Assembly: GCA_934095825.1 (NCBI GenBank)
Contig: CAKOKQ010000013.1
Coordinates: forward strand, 1 to 47,302
Length of the DNA stretch: 47,302 nucleotides
DNA from: an uncultured Bacilli bacterium
GTDB lineage: Bacteria > Bacillota_I > Bacilli_A > RF39 > UBA660
Direction: 5' to 3'
Shown: positions 17,460-25,669 of the stretch, piece after piece
How the letters are laid out: every line of letters begins with the position of its first letter
Numbering within the stretch: position 1 is the first letter of the stretch
The notes under the pieces: generated by a model
The model's input: only the letters and a program-made list of their open reading frames with translations
Database searches by the model: none
What the model was told of the DNA's origin: nothing
Program-made: the position numbers and the translations under genes

Positions 17460-17536
17460 TGGTTGCGGAGAATGGATTTGAACCAATGACCTCAAGGTTA
17501 TGAGCCTCGCGAGCTACCAGACTGCTCTACTCCGCG
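17460..17536 (-). tRNA. Initiator tRNA-fMet (CAT)
   Basis: Acceptor CGCGGAG/CTCCGCA has the C1xA72 mismatch that marks bacterial initiators, and the anticodon loop is CTCATAA. The anticodon stem is CGAGG/CCTTG, so only two of the three conserved G:C pairs (29-31:39-41) are present and 29:41 is A:U. The T-stem ATTGG/CCATT contains a U50-U64 mismatch. CCA is encoded. Confidence 0.95.
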
Positions 17537-17552
17537 ATATATAAATAAGAAA

Positions 17553-17644
17553 TGGCGGAGGAATAGGGATTCGAACCCTAGCGCCGCTTACACGACCTGC
17601 TGGTTTTCAAGACCAGTCCCTTCAACCAACTTGGGTATTCCTCC
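17553..17644 (-). tRNA. tRNA-Ser (TGA)
   Basis: 92 nt with a long variable arm. Acceptor GGAGGAA/TTCCTCC, anticodon loop CTTGAAA giving TGA, encoded CCA. First gene of its operon. Confidence 0.97.
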
Positions 17645-17667
17645 ATGTGCTTTTCAGCAACAAATAA

Positions 17668-17697
17668 ATTATAGCATAATAAATTAAGCAAAGTCAA
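17668..17697 (-). promoter_or_regulatory. Promoter of the Ser-fMet-Asp-Phe tRNA operon
   Basis: On minus, TTGACT (17692-17697), an 18-nt spacer and TATAAT (17668-17673) with a TG extension, about 24 nt before tRNA-Ser. Confidence 0.85.
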
Positions 17698-17882
17698 TTA
17701 AATATTATGACATTTCATGGAATATTATGCAAATTTAATGATTTTCGAGATTTTTTTTACTAATTGTAATCGTCAAGATAAATTTTAATAACTATTTTCT
17801 AAAGAGGAGCCACTTTTCTAATATCCTTTTTAGAATAATTATTCCCAAATAATAAACTAATATAAATCAAATTTTATAATTT

Positions 17883-17905
17883 AAAAAACTCCATCACTGG
17901 AGCTT
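17883..17905 (-). terminator. Terminator of the second tRNA operon
   Basis: On minus, GCTCCA-GTGA-TGGAGT followed by T5, just after tRNA-Lys(TTT). Between here and the promoter at 17697 I see only AT-rich DNA. Confidence 0.8.
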
Positions 17906-17917
17906 CTACTTCTTAAA

Positions 17918-17993
17918 TGGTGTCTCGTGGGAGACTCGAACCCCCGACCCTTTGATTAAAAGTCAAATGCTCTACCTACTGAGCTAACGAGAC
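17918..17993 (-). tRNA. tRNA-Lys (TTT)
   Basis: Acceptor GTCTCGT/ACGAGAC, anticodon loop CTTTTAA giving TTT, encoded CCA. Confidence 0.97.
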
Positions 17994-18012
17994 ATAAATA
18001 AAATTAAATAAG

Positions 18013-18088
18013 TGGCTGCCTCGGATGGACTCGAACCATCGGAATGTCAGAGTCAAAGTCTGATGCCTTACCACTTGGCTACGAGGCA
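18013..18088 (-). tRNA. tRNA-Gln (TTG)
   Basis: Acceptor TGCCTCG/CGAGGCA, anticodon loop CTTTGAC giving TTG, encoded CCA. Confidence 0.97.
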
Positions 18089-18100
18089 ATATTAATTAAG

Positions 18101-18184
18101 TGGTGGAGGGACATGGATTTGAACCATGGAACCCGAAGGAACAGATTTACAGTCTGCCGCGTTTGACCACTTCGCTATCCCTCC
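18101..18184 (-). tRNA. tRNA-Tyr (GTA)
   Basis: 84 nt with a long variable arm. Acceptor GGAGGGA/TCCCTCC, anticodon loop CTGTAAA giving GTA, encoded CCA. Confidence 0.97.
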
Positions 18185-18193
18185 AAAAATAAA

Positions 18194-18269
18194 TGGTGCC
18201 GACTGAGGGAATCGAACCCCCAACCTACTGATTACAAGTCAGTTGCGCTACCAATTACGCTAAGTCGGC
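18194..18269 (-). tRNA. tRNA-Thr (TGT)
   Basis: Acceptor GCCGACT/AGTCGGC, anticodon loop CTTGTAA giving TGT, encoded CCA. Confidence 0.97.
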
Positions 18270-18278
18270 AAAAATTAA

Positions 18279-18355
18279 TGGTGGACGCTATAGGACTCGA
18301 ACCTATGACCCCCTGCTTGTAAGGCAGGTGCTCTAACCAACTGAGCTAAGCGTCC
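18279..18355 (-). tRNA. tRNA-Val (TAC)
   Basis: Acceptor GGACGCT/AGCGTCC, anticodon loop CTTACAA giving TAC, encoded CCA. First gene of the Val-Thr-Tyr-Gln-Lys operon. Confidence 0.97.
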
Positions 18356-18370
18356 GTACATACATTTCAA

Positions 18371-18399
18371 AATATACCATTTTATCAATCAATTGTCAA
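18371..18399 (-). promoter_or_regulatory. Promoter of the Val-Thr-Tyr-Gln-Lys tRNA operon
   Basis: On minus, TTGACA (18394-18399), a 17-nt spacer and TATATT (18371-18376), 15 nt before tRNA-Val. A near-consensus housekeeping promoter. Confidence 0.9.
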
Positions 18400-18492
18400 T
18401 AAAAACAATATCTTTTTTCCTTAAAACTTTGCTTCTTCTTTCAAGGCATTTATAATTTATCAAATTTTTAAGCATAAGTCAATTACTTAAAG

Positions 18493-19005
18493 TTAATTTG
18501 TAAAAAAAATATGGCATAAAATGAAAGCCGCAACAATTCCGCAAAGATCAGCAAACAACCCTACCTTTAAGGCATACTTACTTTTGGTAATTTTGACACT
18601 GCCAAAATACAAAGCCAGCACATAAACAGTCGTATCCGTACACCCTTGTAAAACACTAGCAACCAACCCATAAAACGAATCAACACCGTATTTTGTAAAA
18701 ATATTATTCATAATAGCCAAAGAAGCATTCCCCGAAATTGGTCTTAGAAGAGCCATCGTTGCAACTTCATTAGGAATATTAATTTTAGCAAACAAACTAT
18801 TAAACGGACTTAATAAAAAATTAATTACTCCACTTTTAACAAACAAGTTAATAGCAAAAACCATGCCAACAACAGCCGGCACTATATCAAATACTGTTTT
18901 AATTCCCTCTTTAGCTCCCTCCAAGAATTTATCATAAATATCCACTTTCTTAAAATAACTATAGACAATAATAATTAAAACTAATACCGGAATACAATAA
19001 TTCAT
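18493..19005 (-). CDS. spmB: Spore maturation protein B
   Basis: 170-aa membrane protein of the nucleoside-recognition (Gate) domain family. SpmA and SpmB are needed for full dehydration of the spore core in B. subtilis. Conserved stretches such as VPAVVGMVFAINLFVKSGVI and RPISGNASLAIMN are visible. The size matches B. subtilis SpmB. It follows spmA by 15 nt and dacB further upstream, the same dacB-spmA-spmB order as in B. subtilis, where the operon depends on sigma-E. Confidence 0.92.
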   Translation of the reverse strand: MNYCIPVLVLIIIVYSYFKKVDIYDKFLEGAKEGIKTVFDIVPAVVGMVFAINLFVKSGVINFLLSPFNSLFAKINIPNEVATMALLRPISGNASLAIMNNIFTKYGVDSFYGLVASVLQGCTDTTVYVLALYFGSVKITKSKYALKVGLFADLCGIVAAFILCHIFFTN

Positions 19006-19020
19006 AAAACCCCTTTCTTA

Positions 19021-19602
19021 CTACTCTTTATTTTTCCTTCTAATAAGATAATCAAGAGTTAAACCGCACACTGAAGAAACCGTAGTGGCAATAATACTTG
19101 GTAAGATAATACAACTAGGATTCAGACTACCATGAGCCATTCTAAGGGCTATGGTCGTCGTAGGAATTAAAGTAACTCCAGCGGTATTTAAAACTAAAAA
19201 AGTTATCATAGCAGTCGAGGCCGTATCTTTATTACTATTTTCTTCTTGCATACTAGCCATAGCCTTAAGACCAAATGGGGTTGCCGCCGAACCCATTCCT
19301 AACATATTACAGGCAATATTTGAAGCAATATAATCTAAAGACTTACTATTTTTATCTAAAGAAGGAAATAATTTACAAAGAAAAGGTCTTATTAATTTAC
19401 CAAATTTTTCTAATAAACCACTAGAACGCGCCAGACTCATAATACCCATCCACAATATAATAATGGGTGCCATATCTAAGCAAAGATTTAACCCACTATA
19501 AACAGCATTTAATATTTCTTTATTAATAAACTCTCCATTACCAGTTAAAAGACTATAGATAATAGCACTCCCACATAAAAAGACCCATATTAAATTAATC
19601 AT
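19021..19602 (-). CDS. spmA: Spore maturation protein A
   Basis: 193-aa membrane protein, partner of SpmB in spore core dehydration. It shows APIIILWMGIMSLARSSGLLEK, NIACNMLGMGSAATPFGLKA and LNTAGVTLIPTTTIALR, all typical of SpmA and Gate-domain proteins. It lies 32 nt after dacB and 15 nt before spmB. Confidence 0.92.
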   Translation of the reverse strand: MINLIWVFLCGSAIIYSLLTGNGEFINKEILNAVYSGLNLCLDMAPIIILWMGIMSLARSSGLLEKFGKLIRPFLCKLFPSLDKNSKSLDYIASNIACNMLGMGSAATPFGLKAMASMQEENSNKDTASTAMITFLVLNTAGVTLIPTTTIALRMAHGSLNPSCIILPSIIATTVSSVCGLTLDYLIRRKNKE

Positions 19603-19634
19603 ATATCCCCTTTTTACTTCTTATTTTAAAGAAG

Positions 19635-20726
19635 TTACTTTTCCCAAAATTTTAAAAACTTAATTATTCTCTGTAAAAGACTTTCTTTATCTTTAGAATC
19701 ATTCTTTTTATCATTACCTTTACTAACATAAATAGGTTCTTTACTAATTATTTTATTATCTAATTTTATTAAAACCGTTCCTACTACTTCCCTATCTTCA
19801 TACTTAGTTTTCTTTTCTAACTCATAATTAATAATAAGTTCCTTTTCTTCAAGAGGAGTTAACAAAACATTAATATCTTTATCGATATATAAATTATCAT
19901 AAAACACATTATTAGGAACATTAATTTTACCTTTTTTTAAAATCGTAACCTTATTATATTTCTTAAAATTTTTTTCATATAAATACTTATGGGTATCAAA
20001 GTCATCAGGATCATTTAAAGTTACTATTACTAATCTTTTATCATCTTTTAAGGCAGCAGTTACTAAAGTTCTTCGGGCTAGTTTAGTAAAGCCTGTTTTT
20101 CCGGCAATTGTATATTTATAACTAGTTAATAATTTATTTTTATTATACCAATCATAGGTTTTATAATTAGTGGTTGCTATATGTCTTTTAGTCCCACTAA
20201 TTTCAACAAAGTCCTTATTATTAATAGCATAACTCATCAGTAAAGCCATATCATAAGCCGTCGAAGTATTACCCTGCTTTTTTTCATTTTCTAAACCACT
20301 CGAGTTTATAAAGGTTGTACTGGTCATGCCAATTTCTTTAGCTTTATCATTCATCATTTGAACAAATTTATCCATACTACCCGCTATTACATTAGCAATC
20401 TCGATAGCGGCATCATTTCCGCTTCTTAAAAGCAGACCATATAATAAATCTCTTAAAGTTATTTCTTCATCTATTTCAATATATATATTAGAGCCATAAG
20501 CTTTTAAGACATCTTTATCTATTTTTATTTTTTCATCTAATGCCCCATTTTCAAGGGCAATTAGGGCTGTCATTATTTTAGTAGTACTAGCAATGAGTTT
20601 TTTTTCTTGCGTATTAGCGCCTTCTATTACTCTTTTACTATCAGCATCCATGACAATATAACTAGAATTACCATAAACTTTAAAAGGAATTAAAAAAAGA
20701 ATAAGTAACCATAAGTATTTCTTCAT
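19635..20726 (-). CDS. dacB: D-alanyl-D-alanine carboxypeptidase, DacB/DacF type
   Basis: 363 aa, a low-molecular-mass PBP of class C that trims stem peptides. The signal peptide is MKKYLWLLILFLIPFKVYG. The catalytic motifs are complete: S47TTK (LIASTTKIMTA), S102GN (LLRSGNDAAIE) and KTG (IAGKTGFTK). A C-terminal beta domain and an amphipathic KFLKFWEK end fit membrane attachment. Placement before spmA-spmB points to DacB, which sets spore cortex cross-linking. Upstream on minus, CATATAGT (20744-20751) resembles a sigma-E -10, but I see no good -35. AGGTGA precedes the ATG. Confidence 0.88.
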   Translation of the reverse strand: MKKYLWLLILFLIPFKVYGNSSYIVMDADSKRVIEGANTQEKKLIASTTKIMTALIALENGALDEKIKIDKDVLKAYGSNIYIEIDEEITLRDLLYGLLLRSGNDAAIEIANVIAGSMDKFVQMMNDKAKEIGMTSTTFINSSGLENEKKQGNTSTAYDMALLMSYAINNKDFVEISGTKRHIATTNYKTYDWYNKNKLLTSYKYTIAGKTGFTKLARRTLVTAALKDDKRLVIVTLNDPDDFDTHKYLYEKNFKKYNKVTILKKGKINVPNNVFYDNLYIDKDINVLLTPLEEKELIINYELEKKTKYEDREVVGTVLIKLDNKIISKEPIYVSKGNDKKNDSKDKESLLQRIIKFLKFWEK

Positions 20727-20792
20727 TAGTTATCACCTAAATAACTATATGAGTTATAACTTAATAGTAGACTTATTCTTAAATACATTTTC

Positions 20793-22265
20793 TTAATAAG
20801 AAATATCACTTTTATAAACTTCAATTACTGGTCTTACACCTAAAATACCATCCTTGTTAGCAGGAGAGCTATGAACCCTTCTAGCAGTAGCATAGAAAAA
20901 CCAAGCATAACCAGCTGGTGTAAATCTAGGGGTTTCTAACCAAAAGCCATCAAAATTAGAAGTGTTTTTAGTTGTAAAATTAGTGTTTTCGGCTAAATAT
21001 AAATGATTATTTAATTCTCCATTTTGCCAAGTTGGAATATAAATTCCGGCTAACTGTTTTAATTCGTTAAAACTAAGAAAGCGAGCGGCATAATTTTCAT
21101 AATTAAAAGCACTAGGCAAGTTATGTCCGTCTTTTAATTTATTAGTCCCATACTCATTTATTATCGCTCTTTTTTCATTAATTAGATGGACATTAGACCA
21201 CTGTTTTTTGGTGGGAAGCTGTAATATCGCACTGACGGGGCCATTCCAGTTTTCCCCACTTTCATCATACTTATAAGTATTTTTACTAGGTTCTCCTAAA
21301 GTAACATTACTATAATAAATTAAAAGAGCAACATCACTAGAAGCATCAAATAAATAATAAAATCTTTCTTTGGTCGCATCATATACGCCATCCCCATTAA
21401 CATCACAATCAAAAGCATTTCCAGACTCCAAAGTTCCTAAAGTACCTAAAGAACCATAAGATATTATATTCTTATTGCCAATAGTAGTCCCAAGACCTTT
21501 ACAATAAGAACCTAAACATTCTTCTTGATGAAGCATAGTAGCTCTTTGACAGATTGGCATTTTAAAATATATCTTAATATTCCCCGTAACCTTCTTAATT
21601 ATTAAATTATCATTAGTATAAGTATAATCATCCGGACTCACTAATATTTTATTATCCATAGAAACATTTAAAACATTATCACTAGTATTAATAATATTAA
21701 TATTTAAAGAATCATTCTCAATAACTTCTTGAGGTAAATTTTGACTATTATTAATATTATAATAAGTAACTGTAAATATTTGACCAAAAGCAAATTTTAA
21801 GTTAAAAGGCATATCAGTATTTAGGTTTCCCTCATCTTTTAAAGACACCTTAATCTTTATCATTTTTTTAACACCTAAAGTACATTCACTATCACATAAC
21901 TTATCTTTTAATTTATAGTCTAACAATTCATATTCTAAGTTATTATTATCTATTGTAATATCTCTTATACCCATGATAACATTTCCTAGATTATAAATTT
22001 CTACTTCATAGATAAGATAGCCCTCTTTATTATTAAATCTAAGACTACTAGATACATCAGAAACATTATATTCATTATAATTACTAATTGCATCTTGCGA
22101 TTCTAAAACACGGACATTTGTAATTCTAATATCTTTATCTATTTTTACATTTGCCCCAATATTTTCGATAGCCAGGTTATTTTGTAAAGCGGCAAAACCA
22201 ATACTTAAAAAGACTACCAGAAAGATAATAATTAGATAAAAACAAGCTCTAAATCCTTTTTTCAT
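20793..22265 (-). CDS. Large secreted protein with SipW-type signal
   Basis: 490 aa. The N-terminus has a hydrophobic segment then GFAALQNNLAIENIGANVKID, the same plan as camelysin/TasA-type signal regions cut by SipW-like peptidases (compare GFASFSNVLNIQASANVKPD in the 217-aa neighbour). The middle has beta-rich repeats. The C-terminal part has DCDVNGDGVYDATKERFYYLFD, which resembles a dockerin- or EF-like Ca loop, and ends GILGVRPVIEVYKSDI, a pattern I associate with DUF6273/FISUMP-like surface domains. Its start overlaps the stop of the DUF5305-like gene (ATGA). A surface or spore-coat role is inference. Confidence 0.7.
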   Translation of the reverse strand: MKKGFRACFYLIIIFLVVFLSIGFAALQNNLAIENIGANVKIDKDIRITNVRVLESQDAISNYNEYNVSDVSSSLRFNNKEGYLIYEVEIYNLGNVIMGIRDITIDNNNLEYELLDYKLKDKLCDSECTLGVKKMIKIKVSLKDEGNLNTDMPFNLKFAFGQIFTVTYYNINNSQNLPQEVIENDSLNINIINTSDNVLNVSMDNKILVSPDDYTYTNDNLIIKKVTGNIKIYFKMPICQRATMLHQEECLGSYCKGLGTTIGNKNIISYGSLGTLGTLESGNAFDCDVNGDGVYDATKERFYYLFDASSDVALLIYYSNVTLGEPSKNTYKYDESGENWNGPVSAILQLPTKKQWSNVHLINEKRAIINEYGTNKLKDGHNLPSAFNYENYAARFLSFNELKQLAGIYIPTWQNGELNNHLYLAENTNFTTKNTSNFDGFWLETPRFTPAGYAWFFYATARRVHSSPANKDGILGVRPVIEVYKSDISY

Positions 22266-23347
22266 AGTTTCGCCTTTTTAGTTGGTACCATCTCTTTTTT
22301 ATTTATGGTATATAAATATAAATTATTATCTTTTAAGACATAGAAGTGCGCAACATCATTATTTTTTAACCGATAAAACATTATTGGTAATCTTAAATTA
22401 TCTCTTACATCAACAAGTTCATTAAAGTTTTTAATCATTAAAATGTCATAATCTTTAATATTAGGAAAAGTAGTAGTTTCAACTATTAAACGGTCATATT
22501 CTTTTAAAATCTTATTAATAAGTTTATCATAATCACTTATTTTTTTATTATATTTAAAGATATTTATTAGAGCTAACCATAAGAAAAAGGAAGAAGTTAA
22601 AAGAAGTAAGGTTGCAATAATTAATTTAAAATAACTATTAACGATAAAACATCTTGTGGCTATTATAGTATTTATATCTTTATTTAATTCTTGAGTATTT
22701 AATTTAATTTCAATGGCTTTTTTAGATAAAGGAATTTCTAGGGCAATTTGACCATAAGTTGGTAAAATGGAATAGTTATCATTTACTTTTTTATTAGTAT
22801 TTAAATAAACTACTAAGTAACTATCCGCATCAACATTATATTTCGATTTAAAAGTAGTAGCAATATTATTATAATATTCATAATCGATATCAATATTTTT
22901 CTTTAAGTTATATAAAGTATTAGAGCCTATTACATCTGTAGTTTTAGGCGTAAGAACATATTCTTTTTCATAGTATTTAGTACCCGTATCACTATTTTTA
23001 ATAACTAATTTAGCAATGATTTCATATTCTACTTGCGATACCATATCATCTAAATTACCATTAAATTGATAATTAAAAGAAATAGGTATTTTCTTAATTA
23101 AACTGGCTACATAGGACATATTAGGATCAAGACAATCAACATCAAAAAAATCATTTTTACCTAAACAAACATTATAAGATACATTACCAGTTTCTTTAAA
23201 ATATACTTTTTCTTTTTGTTTTAATTTCAAAGAACTAGTAAATAATTTTAAACCTGGAAAATATGTTAGAACAAAGATAAGAATAAATAATATAATCTTT
23301 ACTTTTGTATTTATTTTCTTCTTAGAATGTTTTTCCATGTTTACCAC
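22262..23347 (-). CDS. DUF5305-like membrane protein
   Basis: 361 aa. An N-terminal membrane segment (IILFILIFVLTYFPGLKLF), an extracytoplasmic beta-rich domain of about 200 residues, a second membrane segment near residue 250 (LIIATLLLLTSSFFLWLALI) and a cytoplasmic tail. This plan and the position beside an ER-type signal peptidase fit DUF5305, a family found next to SipW-like peptidases. Function unknown; it might assist or tether secreted TasA-like proteins. It overlaps both neighbours by a few bases and uses TGA as stop. Confidence 0.65.
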   Translation of the reverse strand: MVNMEKHSKKKINTKVKIILFILIFVLTYFPGLKLFTSSLKLKQKEKVYFKETGNVSYNVCLGKNDFFDVDCLDPNMSYVASLIKKIPISFNYQFNGNLDDMVSQVEYEIIAKLVIKNSDTGTKYYEKEYVLTPKTTDVIGSNTLYNLKKNIDIDYEYYNNIATTFKSKYNVDADSYLVVYLNTNKKVNDNYSILPTYGQIALEIPLSKKAIEIKLNTQELNKDINTIIATRCFIVNSYFKLIIATLLLLTSSFFLWLALINIFKYNKKISDYDKLINKILKEYDRLIVETTTFPNIKDYDILMIKNFNELVDVRDNLRLPIMFYRLKNNDVAHFYVLKDNNLYLYTINKKEMVPTKKAKL

Positions 23348-24471
23348 CTCTCATTTAATAACACGGTTGGATAGCCTATTAAAGGTAATTTAAATTTAAC
23401 AACCCCAATAAACATATCTTCAGTTATTTTATATTTATCATAATCATTATTAGCATCCCCTTTAGTATAAATAAAATATTCTTCATTAGTATTTATTATT
23501 TTATATACTCGGTGTACTACTACTTTACCATTATATTTATAGGCTAAGATATCCCCTATTTTTAAGTTCGTAAATCCTTTATCAACAACCACAACATCGC
23601 CTTTAGATATTTTAGGTTCCATAGAACCACTGGCAATAGCAACAGCATAATATCTAAAATAACCAGATACACCATATACTAGAATACTAGTAATAAGAAT
23701 AACTGGTATAAATCCTAGTGTTTCTATTTTTCTATTTTGATAATTAGCAATATTTAAAGCCTCAGTTCGATCTTTTTGAAACCAGTTTCTTATGTGCTTT
23801 AAAATAACTAAGGGTAATAAAAGAAATATTATGGAATATAAGTATTCATTAGGATTAGGAATTATAGGAAGTAAGTATTTATACAGATTTATAATTAATA
23901 AATAAATAATTACAGGTTTATAACCTACTTTTAAATCTAAATAAGTACATAAGATATTCTCGGTAATAGAAGGTAAGATATTAAGGGCTATTAATAAGAA
24001 AGTTTCTTTATTAAAACCAATATTATGAGATGCTAAAACTATTATATTATCTATTAAAATAAAGAATAGACAAGCGAAGACGATTAAGTATTTAGATTCA
24101 CTGGATTTTATGAGTAATTGATATCTAAGTAATTCTTTTATAATTATAAATATAATTAAAGGCAAGATTATGTTTTTAAAAGAATTAAGAGTCCAATAGT
24201 TACCATTTTTAGCAAAACCAATTAAGATTCCTGATAAATAATAGATAAGAAAAAAAGCTATTAAAATAATAATTATCTCTAAGATAATATCTTTAGTATA
24301 ACGATGTCTATCTTTTTCAAAACCTAATAATAGATAGAAAATACCTAAAGATAATAAGAGTATTATACTTAATTCGATAAGTCCTAATAATTTAAATTTT
24401 AATATATTTAAAATTAACATTAGACTTAGAATAAAGATAAATAATATTATTTTAATATAACTTTTTTTCAT
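23341..24471 (-). CDS. Signal peptidase I, ER/SipW type, with long membrane N-terminus
   Basis: 376 aa. The C-terminal third is the S26 peptidase: SGSMEP with Ser283 and VVVHRV with His320. A His and not a Lys base marks the ER/archaeal/SipW type. GDANNDYDK is the third conserved box. The first 250 residues form about eight membrane segments, far more than the one or two in B. subtilis SipW (about 190 aa). It lies between its probable substrates, the 217-aa TasA-like protein upstream and the 490-aa protein downstream. It presumably removes their signal peptides at the outer face of the membrane. Confidence 0.88.
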   Translation of the reverse strand: MKKSYIKIILFIFILSLMLILNILKFKLLGLIELSIILLLSLGIFYLLLGFEKDRHRYTKDIILEIIIILIAFFLIYYLSGILIGFAKNGNYWTLNSFKNIILPLIIFIIIKELLRYQLLIKSSESKYLIVFACLFFILIDNIIVLASHNIGFNKETFLLIALNILPSITENILCTYLDLKVGYKPVIIYLLIINLYKYLLPIIPNPNEYLYSIIFLLLPLVILKHIRNWFQKDRTEALNIANYQNRKIETLGFIPVILITSILVYGVSGYFRYYAVAIASGSMEPKISKGDVVVVDKGFTNLKIGDILAYKYNGKVVVHRVYKIINTNEEYFIYTKGDANNDYDKYKITEDMFIGVVKFKLPLIGYPTVLLNERW

Positions 24472-24501
24472 TTCGCATCTCCTGTCTTGAAGAGATTAAT
24501 T

Positions 24502-25155
24502 TTAATCAGCCGAACTGTAATTTAAAGTGATGTTTCCAAAAACAACACTAAAATCGCCATCAGTTCTTTCTGCTCCAGCTGCATATTCTAAGGTTACAGT
24601 GATCATCTCACCAGTTTTTTTAGCCAAACTATGACCAGTAATAGATGCTTTGCCAGTAGCAGTTTCTAATTCATTACCAACTTTTACTTTTACTAAAATG
24701 TTTTCGCAAGCTTTTTGAACTAAAGCATCAGTAGTACCTTCTTTCGCCGTACAAACTTTAGTCGCATTGCTACCAGCAGCGTTGGCATAAACGATACTTT
24801 TTAGATAAGCATTTAATTCGCCAGCATTGTAAGCATAAAACTTGTATACAACTGATTGCCCTGGTTCGGTAAATGTTGCACTTAAATTAGAAATTGTGGG
24901 ATCTGCACTGTTATCAATAGTAGCATTAGTGGTTACGATGCTATTAGGAGTGGCTGTTGGGGTAATTTCCGCAACAGTAACACTATCAATTGAACTTGAA
25001 AAATCAACATTCAATGTACTGCTATCAGGTTTTACATTAGCACTAGCTTGGATGTTTAAAACATTTGAAAATGAGGCAAAACCAACTGATAAACCTAATA
25101 CTGCTACTACTAAAGCCACTATAGCGATAACTTGAGCATTTCTATTCTTTTCCAT
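24502..25155 (-). CDS. TasA/camelysin-like secreted protein
   Basis: 217 aa. The N-terminus MEKNRNAQVIAIVALVVAVL then GFASFSNVLNIQASANV has the SipW-cognate signal pattern. The mature part is beta-rich, Ala/Thr/Val-rich and nearly free of aromatic runs, as in TasA-family fibre proteins. Its base composition is less AT-rich than the neighbours and its codons look optimised, suggesting high expression. A TATAAT lies at 25179-25184 on minus and GGAGGATATTAA precedes the ATG. First gene of the run into sipW-like, DUF5305-like and the spore-maturation genes. Confidence 0.78.
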   Translation of the reverse strand: MEKNRNAQVIAIVALVVAVLGLSVGFASFSNVLNIQASANVKPDSSTLNVDFSSSIDSVTVAEITPTATPNSIVTTNATIDNSADPTISNLSATFTEPGQSVVYKFYAYNAGELNAYLKSIVYANAAGSNATKVCTAKEGTTDALVQKACENILVKVKVGNELETATGKASITGHSLAKKTGEMITVTLEYAAGAERTDGDFSVVFGNITLNYSSAD

Positions 25156-25178
25156 TTAATATCCTCCTACCTTAATAA

Positions 25179-25207
25179 ATTATAACATACAACTTTTTGG
25201 CAAGCAA
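25179..25207 (-). promoter_or_regulatory. Candidate promoter of the TasA-like operon
   Basis: On minus, TATAAT (25179-25184) with a TG-extended context (TGTTATAAT) and a weak TTGCTT-like -35 about 17 nt before it. The rest of 25156-25427 shows nothing else I can support. Confidence 0.5.
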
Positions 25208-25427
25208 GAATTTTGCTAGTTAGCTAACAGCAATCTAATTAAAAAATTAGTTTCTCCTAACAAAGATAAATCTTTTTTATTTAATTTAATGGTCTTATTT
25301 ATTATTTTATAATCATCTATTTGACAGCACCTTTTGACAATTTATATCTTTTTTATATACTTCTTGCTTTTATAATAATATTTATTTTAGGAAATTGAAT
25401 ATTAAAGGATAGACTTAAATAATTTAA

Positions 25428-25613
25428 TTATTTTCTTTTAATTAAAGAATATAAACCCAATAAAAATAAAATAAACCAGATATTAAAGATAATGTACTTT
25501 AAATATTCTAAAAAAGTATAACCTATTACTAACATATTAAGGTTTAAAAAAGCAAATACTAAGTAATTACTTATAAAAAGAGTACTAATTAATTTAATAA
25601 ATATTATATTCAT
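25428..25613 (-). CDS. Possible small membrane protein
   Basis: 61 aa, hydrophobic throughout (two membrane segments) and ending in SLIKRK. No ribosome binding site is visible before the ATG at 25613, and it is divergent from uppP by only 56 nt. It may be a real small membrane protein or just an AT-rich open frame. Confidence 0.35.
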   Translation of the reverse strand: MNIIFIKLISTLFISNYLVFAFLNLNMLVIGYTFLEYLKYIIFNIWFILFLLGLYSLIKRK

Positions 25614-25669
25614 AATAAAATATATTTCTATTTTGAAAAAATTATTATATAATTAACTAGGTGATTTTT

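Noticed and set aside
17460..17536. Elongator tRNA-Met as the identity of this CAT tRNA
   Set aside because: The C1xA72 mismatch and the GCTC D-arm context are initiator features; an elongator would pair 1:72.
24842..25135. Plus-strand open frame of 97 codons opposite the TasA-like gene
   Set aside because: Shadow of a well-supported coding gene; no start signal and no sensible protein pattern.
25200..25427. Possible small RNA between the TasA-like gene and the 61-aa frame
   Set aside because: Only AT-rich sequence and short chance palindromes such as GTTAGCTAAC; no paired promoter and terminator.
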